Shown in pieces: positions 8,551 to 16,476 of a stretch of DNA of 64,000 nt. Position 1 is the stretch's first letter. The number at the start of each line of letters is the position of its first letter. This stretch comes from a virus, in the IMG/VR virus record IMGVR_UViG_3300044971_003665, positions 120,017 to 184,016 of that record, one strand, 5' to 3'. The notes under the pieces are model-generated. The model searched no databases. It was not told the DNA's origin and worked only from the letters and a program-made list of their open reading frames with translations. The translations under genes and the position numbers were made by a program.

Positions 8551-9123
8551 ATGAACGACATCACACAAATCAAAGCCGCGCTACTGAGCGCAGCGCCAGG
8601 CACCACGATCGAGATCCTCAACTACCGCGATTCCGAAGGCGTCGCAAAAGACATCCGGGTAGAGCTTCTGTCCTTGGAAGCATACGCCGCGATGCAAGCC
8701 GAAGATCTGAAGCGGCTGCGGGAAGCGAAAGTGGACGATAACCTGGCGGCGTCCGATCGTGGCGACCTGCAGCTGGTCGATCTGATCGCAGCACGAGCGC
8801 AGCTGATCGAGTCTCGCGAGAAGTCCACGCAGGCGCGCGAAGAAGGCAGCGGCGGCTCCAGGGGCGCGGAGTATCACATGATCTCGCCGAACGTCGCCAC
8901 GCTGCCGACGTCAGACACCGCACTCTACCTGATGCGGTTGAAATCCCTGCAAGAGCCAGGCATGCCGAAGCCAGCCAAGGGCAGTGTTCCACGGGCGAAA
9001 CAGGAACTGACGCGGTGGCTGAATCTGCCGACCCGATACTACATCCACACGCTGAAATTGGAGCCTGGAAAGTTCGAGACTCTGCGCATCACGCGCGAGG
9101 TGGTTTTGCCGCCAGCATTATAG
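8551..9123 (+). CDS. Hypothetical protein, 190 aa
   Basis: An unrecognised soluble protein. Residues ~40-75 are helical and charged, residues ~85-110 are Glu/Arg/Gly-rich, and the last 60 residues are probably beta-rich. The ATG at 8551 is chosen because the open frame upstream runs into the terminator. The start is preceded by an A/C-rich leader (about 25 bases, CACCAACAACCATC-like) with no Shine-Dalgarno sequence. It stands alone between a terminator and a 250-base regulatory gap. Confidence 0.6.
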   Translation: MNDITQIKAALLSAAPGTTIEILNYRDSEGVAKDIRVELLSLEAYAAMQAEDLKRLREAKVDDNLAASDRGDLQLVDLIAARAQLIESREKSTQAREEGSGGSRGAEYHMISPNVATLPTSDTALYLMRLKSLQEPGMPKPAKGSVPRAKQELTRWLNLPTRYYIHTLKLEPGKFETLRITREVVLPPAL

Positions 9124-9373
9124 GACCCAGAAGAAAGGTATCATGCAAACGGCTAAATGATACTCGATCGGGAAGTTCAAAAGAGGCAAAATGATACTCG
9201 AGTCGAAATCTGTAAGACGCGGTAGCTCAACGCGTTCGGGGGCGCCGCGCACGAGACCAGGGTATCACGGATTGTCAAATACACTGCACCGACCCATGAT
9301 ACCCGGCGCGAAACGTAATTTGCTTAGAGAGAAACGGGTTGACGGAATCCGGGCGGCGACGCATTACTGGGGC
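9124..9373 (+). promoter_or_regulatory. Intergenic control region with five TGATAC/GTATCA sites
   Basis: This 250-base gap holds no convincing gene or tRNA. GTATCAT occurs at 9138-9144, ATGATAC at 9157-9163, 9191-9197 and 9296-9302, and GTATCA at 9262-9267. The copies at 9155-9167 and 9189-9201 share 13 bases (AAATGATACTCGA) and are 34 bases apart, about three helical turns. The arrangement looks like operator sites for a regulator of the promoter at 9339, but no binding protein is identified. Confidence 0.45.
9339..9367 (+). promoter_or_regulatory. Sigma70-like promoter for a leaderless mRNA (9374 gene)
   Basis: TTGACG at 9339-9344 matches the -35 consensus at five of six positions. After a 17-base spacer, CATTAC at 9362-9367 is a weak -10 (three of six). 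The expected transcription start coincides with the ATG at 9374. Confidence 0.45.
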
Positions 9374-9967
9374 ATGGAAAACACAGCCAGACACGCGCAG
9401 ATTTTCAAAAATGTGCAGTTGCGGGATCATCTCGGGCGGCCCGTGGATAATCCGAAGCACGGCGCGGTGCTGTCCGCCAAGCAGATGCGGACCTACTACA
9501 TCCAGGGGATGGCTCGCGTCGGCAATTACGACGATAGCGGACAGTCCGGAGATCCGATTCGCGAGTCGCTTGTGCGTGCGCAGGTGCCATACATCGTGAC
9601 GCTGCTGGTCTATCACAGCAAGTTCCAGATCGAGCCGACGCATCGCGAGTATTTCATCTACGCGCCCATGGAAGTGCAGAAAGCCGCGGAGCTGGCCCTG
9701 CGCCTGTGGCAACGATGGGAGCGTCCGCCGCGTCCTGAGTTCATGTTCGAGGATCTGCGGGAGGTTTATCCGAAGGTGGACGACGGCGTGGTAGCGGAGC
9801 CGATCTCCGACTCGACGTTCGACGCGCACTGGAGGGACGTGCGCAAGCGGAAGAACAAGTGTGCCGGCGACCCTGAGTATCCTTTCGCCTTTACCTGCCT
9901 GGACCAGGATGTCATGCTCCAGAAAGTGACCGACTTCCAAGCTGGTCTCAACGTCAAAATCCGATAA
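9374..9967 (+). CDS. Hypothetical protein, 197 aa
   Basis: A soluble mixed alpha/beta protein of unknown function, with several Tyr-rich strands and a conserved-looking EVQKAAELALRLWQRW helix near residue 95. An upstream in-frame ATG at 9191 is rejected because the added 61 residues are low-complexity and Arg-rich and overlap the operator-like repeats. The promoter at 9339 also points exactly at this ATG. It is followed after 13 bases by the SAP-like gene. Confidence 0.6.
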   Translation: MENTARHAQIFKNVQLRDHLGRPVDNPKHGAVLSAKQMRTYYIQGMARVGNYDDSGQSGDPIRESLVRAQVPYIVTLLVYHSKFQIEPTHREYFIYAPMEVQKAAELALRLWQRWERPPRPEFMFEDLREVYPKVDDGVVAEPISDSTFDAHWRDVRKRKNKCAGDPEYPFAFTCLDQDVMLQKVTDFQAGLNVKIR

Positions 9968-9980
9968 CCAACCCGACACC

Positions 9981-10694
9981 ATGAACGAATCCGCTACGCC
10001 TCACACCATCGAATCACTTGCCGAACTGCCCCGCAAAACGGATGTGATTGCCATCGCGGAATCCATGGGACTCGATACGGAAGGCACGCGAGCCGAGATT
10101 TCCAGGCGGATCGTGGACGGCTTGGATGCGCATATCGACATCGCCATTCCGACTCAGCCAACAGCCGCGAGCGACCCGTCCGTTGTCGTTATATCCATGG
10201 GACTCGATACGGAAGGCACGCGAGCCGAGATTTCCAGGCGGATCGTGGACGGCTTGGATGCGCATATCGACATCGCCATTCCGACTCAGCCAACAGCCGC
10301 GAGCGACCTGTCCGTTGTCGTTATCCCATCCGCGGTGACTGACGCATTCGCCGCGGTGACGAGCGCCACCGTTGAGCATCTACGATCAGAAGTTCCGACA
10401 ACCCCGGCGGTGCGGTTGTCCGCCGCAGCGCGCGCATCGCTGTTTAAGAACATTGGCTCGCTCATGGGTATCGAAGAGGCGAAGGCGGAGATCGAGGGTG
10501 TCATCAACGCCATCGAAAGCGGCAAGCAGGTCTGTATCGTCGCCGGGAAAGGGAACCGACGCTACGACGTGCAGGTGTTCGATGTGCCGTTCGACGCAGC
10601 CGACTGCTCCGCCGACATTCCGCCAGGACGCGACGGGGTGTCTGTCAACCTCACGCGCCGGCTGGCGGTGCAGGTGCTCTACCCGCGTGGCTGA
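9981..10694 (+). CDS. Protein with duplicated SAP-like motif, 237 aa
   Basis: Residues ~12-45 (pattern LPRKTDVIAIAESMGL, then GTRAEISRRI) follow the SAP motif, a ~35-residue helix-extended loop-helix that often binds DNA. A second copy of most of it (residues ~72-115) comes from a nearly perfect 132-base tandem repeat. The C-terminal half, after a Thr/Ser/Val linker, is a separate small domain with a basic segment (CIVAGKGNRRYDVQV). DNA binding is inferred from the SAP pattern only. The second copy lacks the first helix of the motif, so only the first may fold. Confidence 0.6.
   Translation: MNESATPHTIESLAELPRKTDVIAIAESMGLDTEGTRAEISRRIVDGLDAHIDIAIPTQPTAASDPSVVVISMGLDTEGTRAEISRRIVDGLDAHIDIAIPTQPTAASDLSVVVIPSAVTDAFAAVTSATVEHLRSEVPTTPAVRLSAAARASLFKNIGSLMGIEEAKAEIEGVINAIESGKQVCIVAGKGNRRYDVQVFDVPFDAADCSADIPPGRDGVSVNLTRRLAVQVLYPRG
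10061..10324 (+). repeat. 132-base tandem duplication, two copies
   Basis: Copy one spans 10061-10192 and copy two 10193-10324. I see one base difference (CCCGTCC versus CCTGTCC near the ends). The unit is 44 codons, so the frame of the SAP-like gene is kept. Near-identity implies a recent event. Confidence 0.95.
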
Positions 10695-11112
10695 TGCTCC
10701 GACACCGGACGCCGTAAGCAAACCGCTGGACTCAGTGGTCGTGTACGGGATACGCGACACGAAGCGGGCCATCAGCTTGATTTACAGCCTGGCCGAGATC
10801 CCATGCTACCCGTCGGTGATCTACCGCATCGACCGTTACGGAAAACTGATAGGAGCGCTGGATCAGCTGCGACTACCCGGACAGCCGGCCCGCATTTACT
10901 TCATCCGGGTGCTCAAATGGAATCTCAAAGGACTGCCGGTGATCGGCTGGACGCTGCGTCCGCGGGACATCAACGGTCGCCTGGAGGGTAGGGCACGGCG
11001 GATTCTGGGGTTGTATAGCTCGAAGCTGCGCGGAAAACCGCCAATGACGGTGCAGGTGAGTGTTCAGGAGCACGCGGCGCTCCATGCAAAAATGACGCGG
11101 ATTGCGTCATAA
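10687..11112 (+). CDS. Hypothetical protein, 141 aa
   Basis: It starts at GTG 10687, overlapping the previous gene by 8 bases. The product is a basic mixed alpha/beta protein with Tyr-rich strands (DSVVVYGIRDTKRAISLIY) and several Arg/Lys clusters in the C-terminal half (RRILGLYSSKLRGKP), compatible with nucleic-acid binding but unproven. No family is recognised. The stop is directly followed by a 62-base structured leader. Confidence 0.55.
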   Translation: MADAPTPDAVSKPLDSVVVYGIRDTKRAISLIYSLAEIPCYPSVIYRIDRYGKLIGALDQLRLPGQPARIYFIRVLKWNLKGLPVIGWTLRPRDINGRLEGRARRILGLYSSKLRGKPPMTVQVSVQEHAALHAKMTRIAS

Positions 11113-11174
11113 TACATTGCTAGCGGCAATTCATGCCGTTCGCGTAACGAACACCAACCAACCAACCAAGTAAA
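11113..11174 (+). promoter_or_regulatory. Leader with two small hairpins and a CCAA repeat before the 11175 start
   Basis: CGGCAATTCATGCCG and GTTCGCGTAACGAAC can each form a short stem-loop. They are followed by an AACCAACCAACCAA run ending 5 bases before the ATG. There is no Shine-Dalgarno sequence. A CATAAT at 11108-11113 could be a -10 box but has no good -35. Confidence 0.35.
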
Positions 11175-12074
11175 ATGGATAACGACAACTACGATCAAGA
11201 GACTAAGCAGCAATATAAAACCTCAATTGCCCAGTTGCCATTGAGTCCACTGGAGGACCCGCGGCTACAACAGACGTCTCCGGAACGTCTCAGCACCGAC
11301 TACGGTCACCGATGGAGTGGCTGCTTCCTCTCCAGCATGGAAATGTGCGCACTCACCGTCCTTGACGACGACAGTAAAATCCTGGCGGTCTTGGCTGCTA
11401 TGTTCCGCAGGAAGGAGTCGGACACGCGACATCACGTGGTGTCGCTTACGCTAGAGATGGTCGCGGCCGGCATGAAAGCCGGCAAACATCCGGATGCGAC
11501 GGTGACAGTCCTGGATGGTGACGAGGCGCGGCGCGACTATACGATCAAAATGGTCGAGATCCCGTGGTTGTCGGCCTACATGGGACGCCTGCTGCCCACG
11601 GCGGCAGGCTGGGGGATCATGAAGGGCTACCTGGATCCTCTAAAGCGGATGGACGGACACCTGCCGAACAGCAAGAATGCCGAGCAGTATCTGGACCCTC
11701 GGACATGGAAAGAGGTGAAAGGCATGGTAGTGCCTGGCTCCAGCGCGTCAGACCTCATGGCCAGACTGGCCCCGTCGGCGCGGGAGTTCGCCGAGAACCA
11801 CGTCACAGCGTGGGACCCATTCCTCGCCGCGTGCCAGTGCTTTGGTGGGTTCGACAAGGCAACGATTCCGAAAATAATCGGAGCGCCCCCCGTGCTTGTT
11901 CGCGAGCTTACTGGGGAGGGCGAGATGCGTAAGGCGGCGAAAGTCAAACGCGACAGCGCGCGGACCGCTCGCTATAGTGCGCAACACGGCGGAGGCGGGC
12001 TGGAAGTTCACGCTGCGTTCGAGGGCAGCGTCGCAGCGGCGTTCGACGCCGCAAAAGAGGACGGCGCGGCGTAA
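11175..12074 (+). CDS. Hypothetical protein, 299 aa
   Basis: A soluble 299-residue protein, mostly helical. A cluster of Trp and Tyr lies around residues 130-145, and the C-terminal 60 residues are Ala/Lys/Arg-rich. It follows a CCAA-repeat leader and is followed by a strong terminator, so it is the last gene of the 9.4-12.1 kb unit. I see no enzymatic motif. A tail or head-completion role is possible from position only. Confidence 0.6.
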   Translation: MDNDNYDQETKQQYKTSIAQLPLSPLEDPRLQQTSPERLSTDYGHRWSGCFLSSMEMCALTVLDDDSKILAVLAAMFRRKESDTRHHVVSLTLEMVAAGMKAGKHPDATVTVLDGDEARRDYTIKMVEIPWLSAYMGRLLPTAAGWGIMKGYLDPLKRMDGHLPNSKNAEQYLDPRTWKEVKGMVVPGSSASDLMARLAPSAREFAENHVTAWDPFLAACQCFGGFDKATIPKIIGAPPVLVRELTGEGEMRKAAKVKRDSARTARYSAQHGGGGLEVHAAFEGSVAAAFDAAKEDGAA

Positions 12075-12105
12075 GCCGCGCGCAACCACTACAAGGAAAT
12101 CGTCG

Positions 12106-12150
12106 CAGCCGCCGCCACCCTCACCGGTGGCGGCGGCTGCTTCCTCTTTA
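12106..12150 (+). terminator. Rho-independent terminator
   Basis: CAGCCGCCGCCACC at 12106-12119 pairs with GGTGGCGGCGGCTG at 12126-12139 around a 6-base loop, followed by a T-rich tail (CTTCCTCTTT). This 14-bp GC stem separates the 11175 gene from the GNAT-fusion gene and argues against starting the latter upstream of it. Confidence 0.85.
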
Positions 12151-12175
12151 CCTGCGACGGAAAGTGCGGTAGCAT
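12147..12175 (+). promoter_or_regulatory. Sigma70-like promoter for a leaderless mRNA (12181 gene)
   Basis: TTTACC at 12147-12152 and TAGCAT at 12170-12175 are 17 bases apart, and the ATG follows 5 bases after the -10 box, so transcription should begin at or next to the start codon. It lies just after the terminator, as expected for a new transcription unit. Confidence 0.5.
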
Positions 12176-12180
12176 TCCGC

Positions 12181-14277
12181 ATGATCAAAGTTGCCGCGGC
12201 CTCCGAGCTGCCCATCGTCGAAGGCATCATGAGTCGGATCCTGCACGAGGATCCGTCCTACTGGCCGCACGGACTGAAGACCAATCAGTTCAACGGCGGG
12301 CTGTATCTCGTGAAAGAATCTGCCACCGCGGACCCGGTGGGTTTTGTCGGCTGGCAGAAGTTCGACGAGGGCGAAAAAAAAGTCGGATACTACGCGGTCG
12401 GCATTCTGCCGGCCTACCGTGAGCGTGGCTTCGCGAAGTCGGCCGTCGCGCAAGTCATCCGGGAAGTCCGCGATCATTGCGATGACGTGAAGGCCATGAT
12501 CATGCGGCACAACTCGCCGTCCAAGGCCCTGGCGCGCAGTCTGAACATCGAGGTCATCGAGAAGTGTGCGAACACCAAAACCCAAGCGCTGGCCAGCGTT
12601 CTCGGAGCACTCGGCACGACCGCGTTCTTCGACCAGGCGGCCGACACGAAGCGTCCGATCGGCAGCACCTTCCAACCGTGGAAGTGGGACAAGGAGCGCA
12701 CGCTGATGGGCGGGCTGAACGCCCTGCTCGGGGCCGTCGGCGGACATCAGATCGCGAGCAAGAACGTCCTCACCGGGCTCGGTGCTATCGCGCTCGCGCC
12801 GACCAAAGATCTCGCGATGAAAGGAGTCGGCACTCTCTACAACGTCGACAACGCGGCGACCGAGGCGGCGAAATCCTTTGCACACGACCGCGCGAAACCG
12901 CCAGCCGAGAACCCGATCAAATCCATCCCGAAGGAAGTCTGGTTGGGAGCCGGCGGGCTCGGCCTGGGTGCCCTCGGTATACTGCTCTACAAGGCGAAGC
13001 AGAACAGCGACATGGAGCAGAAGCGGCTGGCTCTGGACTCAGCCGGGACGGCGAGCGTCACGCTGCCGACAGCGAACCCCGGCGACATCGAAACGCAAAT
13101 TCAGATGCCTGTCGGAAACCTGCAGCTCTCAAACACGCTGCTGCAGCGGTTGGGGCGCGATACACGCCGCCGCCTGCGCACGGAAACTCGCGCGCGCACG
13201 AAGCATCGCAACGAGAAGCAGCCGCAGCCTGTGGAGAAGTCCGCTGCGTCGCTGGTGGGTCTCGTCGCCGAACTCACCAAGTATGCGCTAGGACCAGCGC
13301 CGGCCGGCGCCGTCCCAGTGCCGCCGCAGCTCGGACAGAACCCAGCGCTGCGGATGCAGAATCAGCAGCAGGCGACTGCCAACTCCATCACGCCACCGCC
13401 GGCCGCAAACCCTGCGGTGATGCAGGCCGAACAAAAAGCCATGCAGGCCGAGCAGGCCGCTGCACAGCAGCAGGGCCAGACGGAGCAGGCAGCCACGCAG
13501 GCGCAGATGGAGCAGGAGCAGCGCTTTCAGCAAGAGCTGGGCAAGCAGCAGCAGGAAAAAGAAGTGCTGAAGTTGCAGCTCGAGACGGCAAAGGCCACGG
13601 CTGCACTGCAGAAGGAGCAGGCAAAGGCCACGTCCGCAGTGCAGAAGGAGCAGGCGAAGATGACGGCCGCGATGGGCAAGGCCCAGGCGGACGGCGCGGC
13701 GTCCGCGAGCGACAGCGAGAACACGATCGCCGGACGGCTGATCGGCAACCGCATCGATCGGCTGCAGAAGCGTGTCGGTCAAATCAAGGCGGCCGCGCAG
13801 GGCAACACGGTGGTGAACGGACGATCCTACACCACCGGCATACCGCCCGAGCCGCCCGAAGTCGCAAGTCCGCCGCCGCCGATGATCGGACCTCCTGCAC
13901 CTGGGCGTCTGCAGGTCAACGGCAACGATAGTTACACCACTGGCACCGCCGGTGTGCCCGGCTCGATCGACCCGGAGACCGGACGGACCGTGCCGAAGCC
14001 TTTCCGGCATCTCGCGCCCGAATCAGGGCAGATGCTCAACAATCACGCCGGCGCCAACGCGCTGTTTCCGCGGCTTGGACTCTATCGCGCATCCTACGGA
14101 GCGCTTGGAGACACGATGTTCGATTGGATGCTGAAGAAGCGTCTCACTACGCCTCAGCCGCCGCGCTACATGCGCGAGTCCGACATGGTAAACTCACCCG
14201 ATCGGATGGGGATCATCAGTCAGATCTACGGCAACCAGATCACAACCGATCCGCGCCTCGCCGCGGCTCAGTCCTAG
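12181..14277 (+). CDS. GNAT-domain fusion protein, putative virion protein, 698 aa
   Basis: Residues 1-150 look like a GNAT acetyltransferase. The stretch YYAVGILPAYRERGFAKSAV (residues ~70-90) matches motif A with its acetyl-CoA pyrophosphate loop (R-x-x-G-x-A), and MIMRHNSPSKALARSLN fits motif B. After it come Gly-rich hydrophobic segments (~178-205 and ~250-272), a basic linker, the shared PVEKSAASL sequence (~350), a long Gln/Ala/Lys coiled coil (~390-510) and a C-terminal domain (PKPFRHLAPESGQ). Fusion of a full GNAT domain to a coiled-coil, membrane-segment protein is odd. The enzyme might be injected or modify the virion. The ATG at 12181 is supported by the terminator and promoter immediately upstream, although the frame is open further 5'. 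It ends 3 bases before the polymerase gene. Confidence 0.65.
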   Translation: MIKVAAASELPIVEGIMSRILHEDPSYWPHGLKTNQFNGGLYLVKESATADPVGFVGWQKFDEGEKKVGYYAVGILPAYRERGFAKSAVAQVIREVRDHCDDVKAMIMRHNSPSKALARSLNIEVIEKCANTKTQALASVLGALGTTAFFDQAADTKRPIGSTFQPWKWDKERTLMGGLNALLGAVGGHQIASKNVLTGLGAIALAPTKDLAMKGVGTLYNVDNAATEAAKSFAHDRAKPPAENPIKSIPKEVWLGAGGLGLGALGILLYKAKQNSDMEQKRLALDSAGTASVTLPTANPGDIETQIQMPVGNLQLSNTLLQRLGRDTRRRLRTETRARTKHRNEKQPQPVEKSAASLVGLVAELTKYALGPAPAGAVPVPPQLGQNPALRMQNQQQATANSITPPPAANPAVMQAEQKAMQAEQAAAQQQGQTEQAATQAQMEQEQRFQQELGKQQQEKEVLKLQLETAKATAALQKEQAKATSAVQKEQAKMTAAMGKAQADGAASASDSENTIAGRLIGNRIDRLQKRVGQIKAAAQGNTVVNGRSYTTGIPPEPPEVASPPPPMIGPPAPGRLQVNGNDSYTTGTAGVPGSIDPETGRTVPKPFRHLAPESGQMLNNHAGANALFPRLGLYRASYGALGDTMFDWMLKKRLTTPQPPRYMRESDMVNSPDRMGIISQIYGNQITTDPRLAAAQS

Positions 14278-14280
14278 CGC

Positions 14281-16194
14281 ATGCACGTCGTACGCAACAA
14301 CCGCCTCGAAGAGGTGCCGGATGACGATCCGGATGTCGATTACGAGCTGTCCTCGCCCTCGCAGCAGTTTGGGTCACACACCAACATGATTCCGCTGGCG
14401 GGAGCAGTGCAAGCGCCGCGGCTGTTCTACGGCGCGCGGTTCGCGAACCAGGCGCTGGCGATCGACAAGGGCGAAGCTCCGCTGATCCAGAACTTGGACA
14501 CGTCCGACCCCGAAGGGCGCAGCTTTGACGAAATCGTCGGCGAGAACATGGGCGCCGTCCGCGCCAAGCGTGCCGGTCGCGTCATCAGCGTCACGCCGGA
14601 CTACATCCGCGTCTCCTACGATGACGGCGAGACGGCGGACGTCGACCTGTACAACGAACAATTTTTCAACCAGAAATCGGGCATAACCTCCCGCGCACTG
14701 CTCAAGAAAGGTGACACCTTCAAACCCGGGCAGATGATGGCAGCATCGTCCTACACGGACGACAACGGCGTGCAAAACATGGGGCTGAACGCCCGCATCG
14801 CTCTGGTGCCATTCAAGGGCTTCGGAATGGACGACGCCATGCCTGTCAGCGAGTCGTTCGCCAAGCGCCTGTCCGCCGTCCAATACAAGGTGATGCACCA
14901 GGACCGCTCGGACAATCTGAAGACAGGTCTCAGCCACTACCGCGCCCTCTTCCCGAACCGCTTCACCAAGGAGAAGCTGGAAAATTTTGACGAACACGGG
15001 CTGGTGCGACCTGGCACCGTGCTGGAGTCTGGCGACCCCGTCATGCTCGCGACGATGCCTCGCACGCTGTCGTCAGACGGCGCAAACATCGGGCGCCTCA
15101 GCAAGGCGCTGAGGCAGCAGCGCCGCGACGCCGCTCAGGTGTGGCACGGACAGCAGCCGGCCCAGGTCATCGCCGCGCGCGCGACCAAGAACGGCTACAA
15201 GGTGGTGCTGAAATTCCTGAAGCCGACGGAAGTCGGAGACAAGATCGTGCTGCGGCAGGGCGCCAAGGCGACCGTCTCGAAGATCATTCCCGACGACCAG
15301 ATGCCGCGGACGGAGGACGGACAGCCGCTGGATGCGCTGCTCAATCCGCTGTCCCTGGTCTCCCGGGCGAACCCGGCGTCACAGCACGAGCTGCGGCTCG
15401 GCAAGGTCGCCAAGAAGCTGGGGCACGCGCTGAAGCTGCCCAGCTACCTGCCGAAGGGACAAAACTGGAACGACTACATCGACCAGTTGGAACGCGAGAA
15501 TGGCGTGCAGTCACAGGAGATGGTCTACGATCCGGAAGAAGGCCGGACGCTGGATGCGCCGGTGACGGTGGGCTACGGTTTCGTCCACAAGCTCCACCAC
15601 ACGTCGGAAGGCAAGATCAGCGCCCGCGGCACGGGCAGCTACGACCAGAATCAGCAGCCGACGCGCGGCGGTGGCGAATTCGCACAGGCCAAACGCTTCT
15701 CGGGTCTCGAGAATTTTGCAACACTGTCCAGCGGGGCCTACTCGCTGATGCGGGAGAATGCCACAATCCGCGGGCAGAAGAATCACGACTTCTGGATGGC
15801 ACTGCGCACGGACAAGACGCTACCAAAGATCGGCGAGCCGTTTGTCTGGCACAAGTTCCGCGCGCTGCTGGCGGGCGCCGGCATCAACACGCGCAACTCC
15901 GGCAAGGGCAAGTATCGCCTCGCGCCATTCACGGACGGCGACCTGGACGAGCGCGATCCGATCGACGTCGAAAACGGCGAGATGGTAAATCTTCGCAACC
16001 TGACACCGATCCCCGGTGGCCTTTTCGACAATCGGCTGCTGAATGGAGAGCGGTGGGGCCGCATTCGTCTGCCGCGGCCCATCCTCAATCCAGCGATGGA
16101 AGACGCCGCGCGCACGATGATGGGACTGACGAAGCAGCAGCTCGAGGACGTCCTCGCTGGGCGTGTGCCGCTGGCGGATGTCATGCAGAAATAG
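14281..16194 (+). CDS. RNA polymerase beta C-terminal part fused to start of beta prime
   Basis: This 637-residue protein continues beta where the 2-1270 gene stops. Residues 20-60 match the VDYxxVSPxQ...ALIPFLEHDDANRALMG region. ARIALVPFKGFGMDDA (171-186) matches the AFMPWxGYNFEDA block. VGDKIVLRQGAKATVSKI (318-335) matches GDKMAGRHGNKGVISKI with both catalytic-site lysines, and NPLSLVSRANP (355-365) and the HHTSEGKISARGTGSY...GG block (439-465) match the beta C-terminal clamp. Without a stop, residues 573-637 continue into the beta prime N terminus (GGLFDNRLLNGERWGRIRLPRP), lacking the four-Cys zinc-binding domain. The start lies 3 bases after the GNAT-fusion gene. The remaining beta prime is at 58282 and, presumably, outside the window. 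Confidence 0.9.
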   Translation: MHVVRNNRLEEVPDDDPDVDYELSSPSQQFGSHTNMIPLAGAVQAPRLFYGARFANQALAIDKGEAPLIQNLDTSDPEGRSFDEIVGENMGAVRAKRAGRVISVTPDYIRVSYDDGETADVDLYNEQFFNQKSGITSRALLKKGDTFKPGQMMAASSYTDDNGVQNMGLNARIALVPFKGFGMDDAMPVSESFAKRLSAVQYKVMHQDRSDNLKTGLSHYRALFPNRFTKEKLENFDEHGLVRPGTVLESGDPVMLATMPRTLSSDGANIGRLSKALRQQRRDAAQVWHGQQPAQVIAARATKNGYKVVLKFLKPTEVGDKIVLRQGAKATVSKIIPDDQMPRTEDGQPLDALLNPLSLVSRANPASQHELRLGKVAKKLGHALKLPSYLPKGQNWNDYIDQLERENGVQSQEMVYDPEEGRTLDAPVTVGYGFVHKLHHTSEGKISARGTGSYDQNQQPTRGGGEFAQAKRFSGLENFATLSSGAYSLMRENATIRGQKNHDFWMALRTDKTLPKIGEPFVWHKFRALLAGAGINTRNSGKGKYRLAPFTDGDLDERDPIDVENGEMVNLRNLTPIPGGLFDNRLLNGERWGRIRLPRPILNPAMEDAARTMMGLTKQQLEDVLAGRVPLADVMQK

Positions 16195-16195
16195 C

Positions 16196-16224
16196 TTGAG
16201 CTGCGAGACCGGCTGGCGTAGGAT
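16196..16224 (+). promoter_or_regulatory. Sigma70-like promoter for a leaderless mRNA (16231 gene)
   Basis: TTGAGC at 16196-16201 and TAGGAT at 16219-16224 have an exact 17-base spacer. The predicted start is 16231, the A of the ATG. The promoter follows the polymerase stop codon directly. Confidence 0.6.
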
Positions 16225-16230
16225 TCCGCC

Positions 16231-16452
16231 ATGACTAATCTCGCGCTTCTCCAAATCACCGGGGCTGTTGTTCGTTCCGGATTCTCCACCCTGGAAAAAT
16301 CTGCCTCGGCCTCGCCGCAGCAGCAAGAGCTCCTCGCCGCCGGCTGGCCGCGCGAAGACGAGCAGCTGACGAAGGTCGCGACCCTCGCTCGCATGCTGGG
16401 CACCGGTCTGATGATCGAGGAAGCCGAAGCGAGCATCGCTCAGGCCGTCTAG
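16231..16452 (+). CDS. Small hypothetical protein, 73 aa, with the shared EKSA sequence
   Basis: A 73-residue helical protein containing TLEKSASAS (residues ~20-28) and a second K-x-A (LTKVATLARML), the same short sequence found in the 5-14 kb virion proteins. It has its own leaderless promoter and is followed within 25 bases by a palindromic terminator, so it is a one-gene transcription unit. Function unknown. High-level expression as a small virion component is an inference. Confidence 0.6.
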   Translation: MTNLALLQITGAVVRSGFSTLEKSASASPQQQELLAAGWPREDEQLTKVATLARMLGTGLMIEEAEASIAQAV

Positions 16453-16476
16453 TCGGACCACAACTTAACCTCTTTC

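Noticed and set aside
9215-9290. Possible tRNA gene (GCGGTAGCTCAA followed by GTTCGGGG)
   Set aside because: The D-arm-like and T-arm-like strings are too close together, no acceptor stem pairs, and no anticodon arm can be drawn.
9191-9373. Longer version of the 9374 gene starting at 9191
   Set aside because: The extra residues are low-complexity and Arg-rich, and the segment contains operator-like repeats and a promoter pointing at 9374.
11896-12180. Upstream extension of the GNAT-fusion gene
   Set aside because: The frame overlaps the end of the previous gene and passes through a strong terminator. The peptide is Arg/Ser-rich shadow sequence.
12564-13931. 455-codon + strand frame inside the GNAT-fusion gene
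   Set aside because: Composition is Arg/Gly/Ala/Gln-rich throughout, the hallmark of an off-frame reading of a Gln/Ala coiled coil.
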